Shown here piece after piece: positions 15,803-23,599 of a stretch of DNA of 25,237 nucleotides (position 1 is its first letter; every line of letters starts with the position of its first letter). The position numbers and the translations under genes were made by a program. This DNA is from JAGLCY01 sp965369705. GTDB lineage: Bacteria; Krumholzibacteriota; Krumholzibacteriia; LZORAL124-64-63. Under the pieces are notes generated by a model. The model made no database searches. It saw only the letters and a program-made list of their open reading frames with translations, and was not told where the DNA came from. The stretch lies in contig CBDURF010000034.1 in NCBI GenBank assembly GCA_965369705.1, forward strand, positions 1 to 25,237. Reading direction: 5' to 3'.

Positions 15803-15832
15803 TTGCCAAACCGAGCGACCGATCACCATATT
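15803..15832 (+). promoter_or_regulatory. Weak promoter candidate for the beta-helix gene
   Basis: TTGCCA (15803-15808) and CATATT (15827-15832) are 18 bases apart, about 85 bases upstream of the ATG at 15920. The match is moderate and nothing else supports it. Confidence 0.25.
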
Positions 15833-15919
15833 TACTCCGGCAGCAAGAAGGCTGGCCGTGAGTCCAGCTCCGGGGAGGGAGGTTGGATACTCAGGGAATT
15901 CACGGAGGAATTTGATAAA

Positions 15920-17665
15920 ATGACATGTAAAACCCTTACCGCCCTTGGCTTTATTTTTGTCCTTTCTCAAACTCCTTTAACTGCCAACGCCGACACTTTT
16001 TCGGTTCCAGGAGACTTCCCCTCGATCAGATCCGCTCTGGAATCCGTTCAAGCGGGGGACCGGGTTGAAGTCGCGCCGGGAGTTTATTCGGAAAACGATC
16101 TCATCCTGCCCGAGGGAATCATTCTGATCGGCATGGGCGCCCAGCCCGGGGACGTCGTCATCGATGGCGGCCAAGGAGGCCGGCTCATCCTGTGCGAAAG
16201 CATCGTCCAATCCAGCTTTATCGAGAATCTCACCCTGACCAACGGCTTGGCCGCCGGTCCTTCCAGCTATGACCAGAGCGGTGGTGCGCTGCTCTCGAGC
16301 AACAGCAGCCTGCGCATTTCGAATTGTGTTTTCTCCAGCAATGAGGCCGACAGCCACGGCGGAGCCGTCCGTTGCAACAATTCCGATATCCTGATCACGG
16401 ATTGCGTTTTCATCGACAACAGCGCCCTCAGCGGCGGCGGCGGCGCCGTGGACTGCAGCTATGGATCCTCTCCCCTGTTCCGGAATTGCGAATTCGAAAA
16501 CAACACCGCCTCCTGGGGAGGGGCCCTGTCCTGCCGTGCGGACTCGTCTCCCATGGTCGTGGACAGCCGTTTCAAAGGCAATACCGCCACCGGGGACCTG
16601 GGTTTTGGCGGTGCCGTTTTCTCCGATTATCAGGCCACTCCCGTTTTCACCAACTCCACCTTCTTCGGGAATCACGCTCTTTACGGGGGTGCCCTGGCCA
16701 GTTTTCAGGACGCTGAAACGAATCTGGAATACTGCACGGTCACCGGCAATTCCGCTGATATCAGCGGAGGCGGTCTTTTTTGCCACGACTCCTCGCCCCG
16801 TGTGACCAGCTCGATCATCGCCTTCCAGGAAGGGACCGGTATCGCCGCACAGGGCGCCGCGGTGCCCATGATTTCCTGCACGGATCTGTTCGGCAACAGC
16901 CTTGGCGATTGGGTGGGCAACATCACCGATCAGGCCTTGATCCAGGATAACTTGTCGGCCGATCCGGTTTTCTGCTCCCCGAATCCCGGCCTGGAATTCG
17001 AGTTTTCCCTTCAGGACGATTCGCCTTGCGGGCCGGATGTCAACTCCTGCGGAACCATCGGCGCCTGGCCGGTCGGTTGCAACGCGGCCCCCACCCGACT
17101 GTCATCTTTCGAGGTGGACTGGAGCGGCGACTTCGCCCATCTGTCCTGGCAGACCATTTCCAACGGGGACACTCCCCACTTCCGCCTCACCGGAGCCCTG
17201 GAATCCGCCGGCGACGAGGAATGGGAAATCCCCTTCCGCGACGAAGGTGGTGGATTCTTCGTCGGGGAGGACCACGTCTCCAGTTCCGGCAGCGGCGAAG
17301 GCTACGTGTACCGTCTCTATCTCGTCGACTCTCAGGGAGAATCGTCCCTGCTCGGCGAGACCAAGCTTCTCTCGGTGCCCGATTTCCCGGGGATCCGGGA
17401 CGTGAAAGCCTGGCCCAACCCCTTCAATCCCCTGACCTCCATCTCTTTCCGCCTCGGTCAATCCCAGCAGACGCGGGTTTCCATCTACACTCTGGACGGA
17501 CGCCGGGTCAAGATCCTGGCCAGCCGCGTCTTCCAGTCCGGACCCCAGGAAGTCAAGTGGGACGGAACGGATGGGGCCGGCCGGCGCGTGAGCACGGGGA
17601 CCTATATCGCACTGGTGGAGGGCAAGCACCAGATGCAGACCATCAAGCTGACCATGATCAAGTGA
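15920..17665 (+). CDS. Secreted right-handed beta-helix protein with FlgD/T9SS-like C-terminal module
   Basis: A 581-residue secreted protein. A signal peptide covers about residues 1-24 (MTCKTLTALGFIFVLSQTP then LTANA). Next is a short repeat region of the pectate-lyase type: PSIRSALESVQAGDRVEVAPG starts the helix, and later coils repeat N-[CS]-x-F-x-x-N-x-A-x-x-[GH]-G-G-A (NCVFSSNEADSHGGAV, NCEFENNTASWGGALS, NSTFFGNHALYGGALA). The last 85 residues contain WPNPFNPLTSISFRL and a Lys-rich terminus, a FlgD-like Ig fold used as a sorting tail in FCB bacteria. No catalytic residues of polysaccharide lyases are obvious, so it may bind or display a surface rather than cleave. ATG at 15920 is chosen because GGAGGAA lies nine bases upstream, not the longer frame from 15779. 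Confidence 0.88.
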   Translation: MTCKTLTALGFIFVLSQTPLTANADTFSVPGDFPSIRSALESVQAGDRVEVAPGVYSENDLILPEGIILIGMGAQPGDVVIDGGQGGRLILCESIVQSSFIENLTLTNGLAAGPSSYDQSGGALLSSNSSLRISNCVFSSNEADSHGGAVRCNNSDILITDCVFIDNSALSGGGGAVDCSYGSSPLFRNCEFENNTASWGGALSCRADSSPMVVDSRFKGNTATGDLGFGGAVFSDYQATPVFTNSTFFGNHALYGGALASFQDAETNLEYCTVTGNSADISGGGLFCHDSSPRVTSSIIAFQEGTGIAAQGAAVPMISCTDLFGNSLGDWVGNITDQALIQDNLSADPVFCSPNPGLEFEFSLQDDSPCGPDVNSCGTIGAWPVGCNAAPTRLSSFEVDWSGDFAHLSWQTISNGDTPHFRLTGALESAGDEEWEIPFRDEGGGFFVGEDHVSSSGSGEGYVYRLYLVDSQGESSLLGETKLLSVPDFPGIRDVKAWPNPFNPLTSISFRLGQSQQTRVSIYTLDGRRVKILASRVFQSGPQEVKWDGTDGAGRRVSTGTYIALVEGKHQMQTIKLTMIK

Positions 17666-17688
17666 CCAAACGGGATGAATAATCCTGG

Positions 17689-18591
17689 TCAAGGAACTTT
17701 TCTGCGGGCCACGATTCCCGCGGCCGGTCGGCCGTCAGGATCGTGGCTTTCCTCATGGGCCAGGATCTCGCAGCTCCCCGCCGGGAAATACCGCAATAGT
17801 TCATGGGGACCGAGCCGGTGCCGGCCGCTGGGATGTCCCGCATAACCCGGGGCCGACCGGAAAGTCCGGATCAGGGCTACGCCTCCGGCCCGCAACAGGG
17901 CCGGAATCCTGACCAGGAGTTCGGTTTGCCGGAAACGGAAATTGAGGACCACCGCCCAGGGCCCGACCGGAACCACTGTGGGATCGCGCAGGTCACCCGC
18001 CAGGAACCGGCAGGCCACCTTGCGGTTGTCCGCCAGCCTGCCGCCCAGGGCGAGGGCTTCCTGTTGCCAGTCGATCCCGGTGACCCGATAGCCTCGTTCC
18101 GCGAGCCAAACCACGGCGCGGCCGCTGCCGCAGGCAAGGTCCAGGACCGGTCCCGCGGCGGGCGGCGGAAGTAGACCCACGTGCCGAGCAAGCCAGGGCG
18201 GGGGTTTCCAGAGGCAATGCGCGGAGGGTCCGACTTCCTTTAGGCCATCCGGTAGTTTGCCGGCCACTTCCGGGGACAGGGCCAGGCCGGTCACCACGGC
18301 CCGGCCCCTGCCGGCGAGATGGGCCGCCAGCCGGCCGGTTTCCTCTTGCCGGGTGCCGATCACCAGCAACGGCTCGTGGCGGGGCGGCAGGAAGATGGAC
18401 GGAAATTCCCTTTCCAGGAATTCCGGCCTCCCCCACGCATCGCCTGCTTCCTCCAGGGGGTGGCTGGCCGCCCTGGTCAGATGGCCCGCCCTGAATGCTT
18501 GCCCGGGGCGAACATCCAGCACATTGCCCGCCGACCAGCCGGGTGCGGCCTGCAGGCGGGACAGGAAATATTTCAGCTCGGACGGAACCAT
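17689..18591 (-). CDS. Rhodanese-like/SAM-dependent methyltransferase fusion
   Basis: The 300-residue protein joins two folds. Residues about 22-105 resemble a rhodanese domain: NVLDVRPGQAFRAGHLTRA matches the 'LDVR...F..GHL..A' signature, but the place of the active-site cysteine loop reads LLVIGTRQEE, with glycine where cysteine is expected, so sulfur transfer is unlikely. Residues about 140-300 are a class I methyltransferase with VLDLACGSGRAV (149-160, motif I), YRVTGIDW and LLRAGGVALIRTF. The acceptor is unknown; it resembles small-molecule methyltransferases such as the TehB type (loose resemblance). Start ATG at 18591 has AGAGG upstream; a longer start at 18663 is less likely. The stop (TGA) lies 23 bp from the beta-helix stop, in tail-to-tail orientation. 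Confidence 0.8.
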   Translation of the reverse strand: MVPSELKYFLSRLQAAPGWSAGNVLDVRPGQAFRAGHLTRAASHPLEEAGDAWGRPEFLEREFPSIFLPPRHEPLLVIGTRQEETGRLAAHLAGRGRAVVTGLALSPEVAGKLPDGLKEVGPSAHCLWKPPPWLARHVGLLPPPAAGPVLDLACGSGRAVVWLAERGYRVTGIDWQQEALALGGRLADNRKVACRFLAGDLRDPTVVPVGPWAVVLNFRFRQTELLVRIPALLRAGGVALIRTFRSAPGYAGHPSGRHRLGPHELLRYFPAGSCEILAHEESHDPDGRPAAGIVARRKVP

Positions 18592-18662
18592 GAGGCCTCT
18601 TCGGGAAAATGGTGGGCGGGCCGAGCCGGTGTGGTCTAGACTGAGCCAGCGAAATCCCGGCA

Positions 18663-18691
18663 TTGGCCCTCGACCGGTCCTGCTTTATTAT
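18663..18691 (+). promoter_or_regulatory. Sigma-70-type promoter of the glucan phosphorylase gene
   Basis: TTGGCC (18663-18668) and TATTAT (18686-18691) are separated by exactly 17 bases, and the ATG is about 100 bases further on. A short hairpin (CCGGT-CGA-ACCGG, 18770-18782) lies just before the ribosome-binding site AGGAG and could modulate translation. Confidence 0.55.
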
Positions 18692-18798
18692 GGACCAAAA
18701 CAGCCGATGTCAAAGGAGCATCATTCGCTGCATCGCATTTTTTGATCAGCCTTCGTTCCAGAGTTTCTTCCGGTCGAACCGGAATCCAGGAGAAGACA

Positions 18799-21423
18799 AT
18801 GCCAACGATTCAAACCTTCGTCGTCACGCCGAACCTTCCGGAACCCCTGAAGCCCCTGTTGGACATCGCCCGGAATGTCTGGTGGTCCTGGAATGTCGAG
18901 GCCATCTCCCTGCTGCGCCGGGTCGATCCGGACCTGTGGGACAAGCACGATGGCAATCCCGTGGCCGTGCTTGGTTCCCTTTCCACCGAAAGGGTCAGCG
19001 AACTGGAGCGCGACAGGGCCTTCCTGGCCCATCTGGAAAGAGTGCGAAGCGACCTGGATCGATACCTCAACCTGGCCTCCTGGTTCGACGGGGAGCATGA
19101 AAACTTCAAGAACGGCTTGATCGGCTATTTTTCCCTGGAATTCGGTCTCCATGAATCCCTGCCCCTTTACTCGGGCGGCCTCGGCATCCTGGCCGGCGAC
19201 CATTTGAAATCCGCCACGGATCTGGGCCTGCCCCTGGTCGGGGTGGGGCTGGCCTATCAATACGGGTATTTCCGGCAGTATCTCAACCACGACGGCTGGC
19301 AGATGGAGGAGTACTCGGTAAACGACTTCTACAACATGTCCATGTCCCTGGAAAAAGATGAAAACGGCAACAATCGCACCATCGAGGTCCATTATCCCGG
19401 GCGGGTCGTCAAAGCGCGGATCTGGCGCCTCCAGGTCGGGCGCAACCCCTTGTTCATGCTGGACACGAACATCCCCGACAACCGGCCCGAGGATCGCGAA
19501 CTCACCAGCCGTCTCTACAGCGGGGACAACGACATGCGCATCCGGCAGGAAATCCTGCTGGGCATCGGCGGACTACGGGCCCTGATCGCCCTGGGTCTCG
19601 AACCCACCGTCTGCCATCTGAACGAGGGACACTCAGCCTTCCTCGCCCTGGAGCGCATCAACCTGCTGATGAAGAACAAGGGCCTCGATTTCGACACGGC
19701 TTTCGAGCTGGTGCGCGCCAGCAACGTGTTCACCACCCACACGCCGGTCCCGGCGGGCAATGATCATTTTCATCCCGACCTGGTCCGCACCTATCTGAAG
19801 CGCAAGGCCGACGAACTCGGAATCGACATGGAACGCCTGCTCGCCCTGGGCCGCCAGGACCCCGCCAACAAGGCCGAAACCTTCTGTATGACCGTCCTGG
19901 CGCTGCGCCTGAGCCGTTTCGTGAACGGCGTGAGCGAACTCCACGGACACGTGTCGCGCAAGATGTGGCAGCAAGTCTGGTCGGAAGTGCCCGCGGAGGA
20001 GATCCCCATCTCCCACGTGACCAACGGCATCCATACCCGTAGTTGGTTGTGCAGCGAAATCGCCCGTCTGTACGACCGTTACCTGGGACCCCGCTGGTTC
20101 GAGGACCCGACCAACAAGACCTTGTGGGATCGCGTGGACAACATCCCCGACGCTGAATTGTGGCGTTCCCACGAACGCATGCGCGAGCGCCTGGTAGGGT
20201 TCGTGCGGCGGCGCCTGCGCCGACAGCTCCGCAACCGGGGCGCCAACCGCTCCTGGATCAAGCAGGCTTCCGAAGTGCTCGATCCCGAAGCCCTGACCAT
20301 CGGTTTCGCCCGCCGGTTCGCGACCTACAAGAGAGCCGCCTTGATCCTGAGCGATCCCGCCCGCCTGAGCCGGATCCTCAACAATCCCGAACGGCCGGTC
20401 CAGATCATCTTCGCCGGCAAGGCCCACCCCAAGGACCATCCCGGCAAGGAACTGATCAGGCAACTCATCCACCTGGCCGAGCAGGACGAATTCCGCCAGC
20501 GCATCGTCTTCGTCGAGGACTACAACATCGAGGTCGCACGGTATCTTGTGCAGGGAGTGGACATCTGGCTGAACACTCCCCGCCGTCCTCTCGAGGCCAG
20601 CGGCACCAGCGGCATGAAGGTTCCGCCCAACGGCGGCATCAATCTTTCCGTACTCGACGGTTGGTGGTGCGAAGGCTACCAGCAGGACAACGGCTGGGCC
20701 ATCGGCGCGGGCGAGGATTACGAGGACCAGGCCTACCAGGACGACGTGGAAAGCACCGCCCTGTACGATCTGCTTGAGAACGAGATCGTCCCCGCTTTCT
20801 ACGAACGCAGCAGCGACGATGTCCCCCGCGAATGGACGCGTATCATGAAGAATTCCATGCGGACGGTGAACGCCGAGTTCAACACCAACCGCATGGTCGA
20901 GGAGTACACCGAGCGGTTCTACATTCCCTGCGTCGAAAACGCCGAACGATTGAGTGCGAACGGCTTCGACCGGGCCAAGAAACTCGCGGACTGGCGCCGC
21001 AGGATGAAAACCGGCTGGAACAAGCTGAAGATCATCGAGGTCGACGCTCCACCGCTTTCAGCTCAGCCCATGGGTACGACCCTGCCGGTGCGCGCGACAC
21101 TCCAGTTGGGCGACATCCCCTCCGATGAAGTCATGGTCGAGGTCTATCACGGACTGTTGGACTCGGCGGGAGAGATCGTCAACGGCGAAACGGCCACCCT
21201 GTTCCCCGGTGAATCGGGAAATGACGGTACGGTGGTCTATACCGGGGACATCGCCTGCCGCCGGGCCGGGCTTCGCGGATTCACCGTGCGGGCGGTGCCC
21301 CGCAAGGACGGCTACCCCTTGGACAGGTTCGAAACCGGTCTGGTCTCCTGGTGGGACGATCCCTCAAACGGCGGAGAAGAAACCCAGGCAGGGACGCAGA
21401 ACATCTCTGTTCACCGCGCCTGA
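18799..21423 (+). CDS. glgP: Alpha-glucan phosphorylase (GT35, DUF3417-type)
   Basis: An 874-residue member of the GT35 phosphorylases, which release glucose-1-phosphate from alpha-1,4-glucans such as glycogen or maltodextrin using pyridoxal phosphate. The N-terminus (LLDIARNVWWSWNVEAISLLRRVDPDLW, here cited as LLDIARNVWWSW and RRVDPDLW) is the DUF3417 part of the TIGR02094-type subfamily. YFSLEFGLHESLPLYSGGLGILAG matches that subfamily, cited as YFSLEFGLHESLP and YSGGLGILAG. The pyridoxal lysine is K607 in ASGTSGMKVPPNGG. A C-terminal domain (about 770-874) resembles the extra beta-domain of this group. Start ATG 18799 has AGGAG upstream and a promoter at 18663-18691. It is a single gene that overlaps the convergent neighbour by 13 bp. 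The stop is TGA. Substrate size preference cannot be read from sequence. Confidence 0.94.
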   Translation: MPTIQTFVVTPNLPEPLKPLLDIARNVWWSWNVEAISLLRRVDPDLWDKHDGNPVAVLGSLSTERVSELERDRAFLAHLERVRSDLDRYLNLASWFDGEHENFKNGLIGYFSLEFGLHESLPLYSGGLGILAGDHLKSATDLGLPLVGVGLAYQYGYFRQYLNHDGWQMEEYSVNDFYNMSMSLEKDENGNNRTIEVHYPGRVVKARIWRLQVGRNPLFMLDTNIPDNRPEDRELTSRLYSGDNDMRIRQEILLGIGGLRALIALGLEPTVCHLNEGHSAFLALERINLLMKNKGLDFDTAFELVRASNVFTTHTPVPAGNDHFHPDLVRTYLKRKADELGIDMERLLALGRQDPANKAETFCMTVLALRLSRFVNGVSELHGHVSRKMWQQVWSEVPAEEIPISHVTNGIHTRSWLCSEIARLYDRYLGPRWFEDPTNKTLWDRVDNIPDAELWRSHERMRERLVGFVRRRLRRQLRNRGANRSWIKQASEVLDPEALTIGFARRFATYKRAALILSDPARLSRILNNPERPVQIIFAGKAHPKDHPGKELIRQLIHLAEQDEFRQRIVFVEDYNIEVARYLVQGVDIWLNTPRRPLEASGTSGMKVPPNGGINLSVLDGWWCEGYQQDNGWAIGAGEDYEDQAYQDDVESTALYDLLENEIVPAFYERSSDDVPREWTRIMKNSMRTVNAEFNTNRMVEEYTERFYIPCVENAERLSANGFDRAKKLADWRRRMKTGWNKLKIIEVDAPPLSAQPMGTTLPVRATLQLGDIPSDEVMVEVYHGLLDSAGEIVNGETATLFPGESGNDGTVVYTGDIACRRAGLRGFTVRAVPRKDGYPLDRFETGLVSWWDDPSNGGEETQAGTQNISVHRA

Positions 21424-22628
21424 TAGGGAGGCCGGTCTCCCCCGTGCGGACCGGCCTGCTCGAACAGATCCGCGATGACCCTCCATTCCTGCGCCGGCGT
21501 TCTGCCTTCGTACGACCGCATTGGCCGGCCCCGGTTTTCCGTGTGGACCAGGGCCAGGTAGGACGCCAGGTTCCCGTCGAGTTCCTGCCGCAGTCGGACC
21601 GCCTCATCCTTTCGTCCGAGTTCTTCATACAATCCGATGACTCGCACCGCGTACTCCGAGGGCCCGGGGTCCAGGCGATGCGCGTGCCTGGTCAGATGGA
21701 GCGGAATGACCCGAAATCCCTTTTCCCGCAGAACGATTCCGCCGTTGTCCAGATTTTGGGCCACGGCTGCGGGGTCCCAGATCACCACCATTCCGAGCAA
21801 GGTGCATAACAGGGCCGCGGCGTACCAGTCACTCCGCATCCGGTGTCGGATGCCGGGTTCGCCCATCATCTGGCGGGCTCCTTCCAAAGCCTGCGCTATC
21901 CAGCCGATCAATCCCACCGCCAGGATTCCGGCGGAAATCATGAAGATGGCTTCGAGGGCCGCGGGATGGATGGATACCCCCTCCGCCCCCTGGTTGCGGC
22001 TCCAGATCCGCAGACCGTTGGCCAGCACCAGAACCGCGGCGACCACGGGCCATCCCGACCAGATCACGGCCGCGCCGCGCCGGGCGCAACCGGCCAGCAG
22101 CAGGCCCAGCCCCGGGGCGATCAACCCCACGATTCCCACCGCCCAGGGCTTACGCAGCAGGGAGGGCAGCTTGTGCCGGGGCAGCCTTTCGCGGCTTCCG
22201 GCCAGAATCACGGTGCGGGTCCAAACCGAAAAGGCCGTCACCATGACAGCCGCCCCGATCACGGCCCACGGCCAGAGCGGCCAGCCCTTCCCGACGAGGT
22301 CCAGAATGAAACCCTGACTGGCGAACATGCCCAGGCCTGCCATGCCACTGATCATGCCGGCGGTGAGCAACCTTTTCCGGCCCCGGTTTTCCGGATTGAG
22401 ATGAACGGAAAACGGGCCCAGCATGTAAGTCAGAATCATCAAGGTAGCAAATTGCAATCCACCGCTGGGCGGTTTGCTTTCCACCTGTGGCCGGGGTTTG
22501 TGGGAAACCTTGGGCGGTCGGGAACGGGTCCTGCCTACCGGGGCGACAGCCCGTGGTTCCTTGGGAGGGTCCGGAATTTCGAGATCTTCCCCCAATTCGA
22601 TCGAATAGATTTTTTCATTGCCATACAT
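21411..22628 (-). CDS. Polytopic membrane protein of unknown function
   Basis: A 405-residue protein I do not recognise. It has a proline-rich, basic cytoplasmic N-terminus (residues 1-55), then about six to eight hydrophobic helices (about 58-75, 88-108, 116-140, 160-180, 188-205, 225-250, 270-290), and a soluble C-terminal part of about 115 residues containing YEELGRKDEAVRLRQELDG, which looks like a TPR-type helical hairpin. No catalytic motif is visible. It begins 93 bp downstream of the HTH_34 regulator gene and is probably co-transcribed with it, so it may be the regulator's target or partner. The ATG at 22628 has no strong Shine-Dalgarno. The end overlaps the glucan phosphorylase gene by 13 bp on the opposite strand. 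The stop is TGA. Confidence 0.65.
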   Translation of the reverse strand: MYGNEKIYSIELGEDLEIPDPPKEPRAVAPVGRTRSRPPKVSHKPRPQVESKPPSGGLQFATLMILTYMLGPFSVHLNPENRGRKRLLTAGMISGMAGLGMFASQGFILDLVGKGWPLWPWAVIGAAVMVTAFSVWTRTVILAGSRERLPRHKLPSLLRKPWAVGIVGLIAPGLGLLLAGCARRGAAVIWSGWPVVAAVLVLANGLRIWSRNQGAEGVSIHPAALEAIFMISAGILAVGLIGWIAQALEGARQMMGEPGIRHRMRSDWYAAALLCTLLGMVVIWDPAAVAQNLDNGGIVLREKGFRVIPLHLTRHAHRLDPGPSEYAVRVIGLYEELGRKDEAVRLRQELDGNLASYLALVHTENRGRPMRSYEGRTPAQEWRVIADLFEQAGPHGGDRPPYQAR

Positions 22629-22721
22629 GGCGGTGCTTTCTTGTTGGGCGGCGCATTTTTCCGCTGCCGGCTTCCCTCCCCCCTCAATTCCACCAACGGG
22701 ATTTGCAATTTGTATTCCCGG

Positions 22722-23069
22722 CTATTTTTCCGGACCCAGACCGGGCACGATTTCGCGAAGATCAGCTACGTATTGTTTGAAGAGCCGGCGTCCCAGGGGA
22801 GTGATTCGGACCAGGGTCAGCGGTTTCTTGCCCTCGAAGGTTTTTTCGATGCCGACCAGTCCCCCCCCCTCCAGTTTGCTGAGATGGACCGAGAGGGTGC
22901 CGTCGGTGAGATCGAGGCCGTTGCGGAGGGCGGTGAAGGAATGGGCTTTCCTGGCGCGCAGCAAAAAGGACAGGATCAGTAACCTGACCCTGCCGTGAAT
23001 CAGCGGGGATAATGGAGCCCGTCCCCGGTCGCCCGGAGATCCAGATCCCGTCTGTTCGGTACCCGCCAC
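22722..23069 (-). CDS. Winged-helix transcriptional regulator (HTH_34/ArsR-like)
   Basis: A 115-residue single-domain DNA-binding protein. LSPLIHGRVRLLILSFLLRA, then SFTALRNGLDLTDGTLSVHL and the wing EKTFEGKKPLTLVRITPLG, match the HTH_34 winged-helix group, in which 'L.DG.LS.HL.KLE' forms the recognition helix. Such proteins usually act as dimeric repressors of a nearby gene. The start is GTG at 23069 with a strong AAGGAGG about nine bases upstream; the N-terminal 25 residues are low-complexity and may be partly untranslated. It is followed after 93 bp by the unknown polytopic membrane protein. No ligand or metal site (cysteine cluster) is present. The stop is TAG. Confidence 0.85.
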   Translation of the reverse strand: MAGTEQTGSGSPGDRGRAPLSPLIHGRVRLLILSFLLRARKAHSFTALRNGLDLTDGTLSVHLSKLEGGGLVGIEKTFEGKKPLTLVRITPLGRRLFKQYVADLREIVPGLGPEK

Positions 23070-23161
23070 GACTTCCGGCCTCCTTGCCGGGCGTCATCGC
23101 CTCCACTCCGTCCTCCGGCCACATCCTTGTCGCCACCTGGGTCCGAAGTGGTTTTGCTGTG

Positions 23162-23240
23162 CAGGGACCGGTCGCCCCGGGTATTACCTCCTGAACTTCC
23201 GGTCCCTGTGTCTCAGGAAAGGCCGCCCTGCCTTTCCTGA
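23162..23240. repeat. Two adjacent perfect inverted repeats with an alternative pairing
   Basis: Hairpin one pairs CAGGGACCGG (23162-23171) with CCGGTCCCTG (23199-23208), loop 27 nt. Hairpin two pairs TCAGGAAAGGC (23213-23223) with GCCTTTCCTGA (23230-23240), loop 6 nt. TCCTGA in the loop of the first (23189-23194) can also pair with TCAGGA of the second, so two mutually exclusive folds are possible. Confidence 0.75.
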
Positions 23241-23319
23241 AGCGGGTTTATCGGATGGCTGTGGCCTCCGCCCGCCAGACAAGCTTCCCCGATTCCTTTC
23301 GGATGAAGTTGGCTGACGA

Positions 23320-23357
23320 GGGGGCGGCTGGCACCCAGGACCAGTGAGTCCGCCCCC
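23320..23357. repeat. GC-rich inverted repeat
   Basis: GGGGGCGG (23320-23327) pairs with CCGCCCCC (23350-23357), extended inward by CTGG/CCAG with a five-base bulge, giving a 12-bp stem. No T-tract follows. Confidence 0.6.
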
Positions 23358-23368
23358 CGCTTGCCGCT

Positions 23369-23386
23369 CGGAGATCCTTCTCCGGC
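23369..23386. repeat. 18-bp direct repeat, copy 1
   Basis: CGGAGATCCTTCTCCGGC; copy 2 at 23509-23526 is 17 of 18 identical. This copy is itself a small hairpin (CGGAGA / TCTCCG). Confidence 0.6.
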
Positions 23387-23508
23387 CCCATTCGGGGGTC
23401 CATGGCCGATGGCCAATGCTCCGTCGGGACCCGGCGAAGCCATCTCGACAAACCAAACCCGGAATACCAAAAACCCCTCCGGGTCGATCTTGCGGCGGTC
23501 TTCGTCGC

Positions 23509-23526
23509 CGGAAATCCTTCTCCGGC
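23509..23526. repeat. 18-bp direct repeat, copy 2
   Basis: CGGAAATCCTTCTCCGGC, 140 bases after copy 1, followed by a further GGTCCA that also follows copy 1 a few bases later. Confidence 0.6.
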
Positions 23527-23571
23527 TCGGAGGTCCAGTGACCAACCGCAATACTTTAATATCCAAAGTTC

Positions 23572-23599
23572 TTTTGTTTTTCAAGTATAAAAAACAAAA
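23572..23599. promoter_or_regulatory. AT-rich perfect dyad upstream of rocD, possible operator
   Basis: TTTTGTTTTT (23572-23581) and AAAAACAAAA (23590-23599) form a perfect 10-bp inverted repeat around 8 bases. Outside it, TCCAAAGTT and TCCAAACTT flank the dyad. It sits in the only AT-rich island of this region, about 170 bases before the rocD start, and could be a regulator site. Confidence 0.4.

Noticed and set aside
15977..16786. Minus-strand frame opposite the beta-helix gene
   Set aside because: Shadow of the repetitive beta-helix coding sequence, which has a signal peptide and sorting tail.
23160..23225. TPP riboswitch, because CTGAGA and GGTAATACC occur on the minus strand
   Set aside because: The P2 strand GGGGTGC and the ACCTGATC segment are missing and CTGAGA is buried in another stem.
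23085..23540. RNase P, tmRNA or SRP RNA gene
   Set aside because: None of the conserved core strings (such as GAGGAAAGTCC or the tRNA-like ends of tmRNA) are present.
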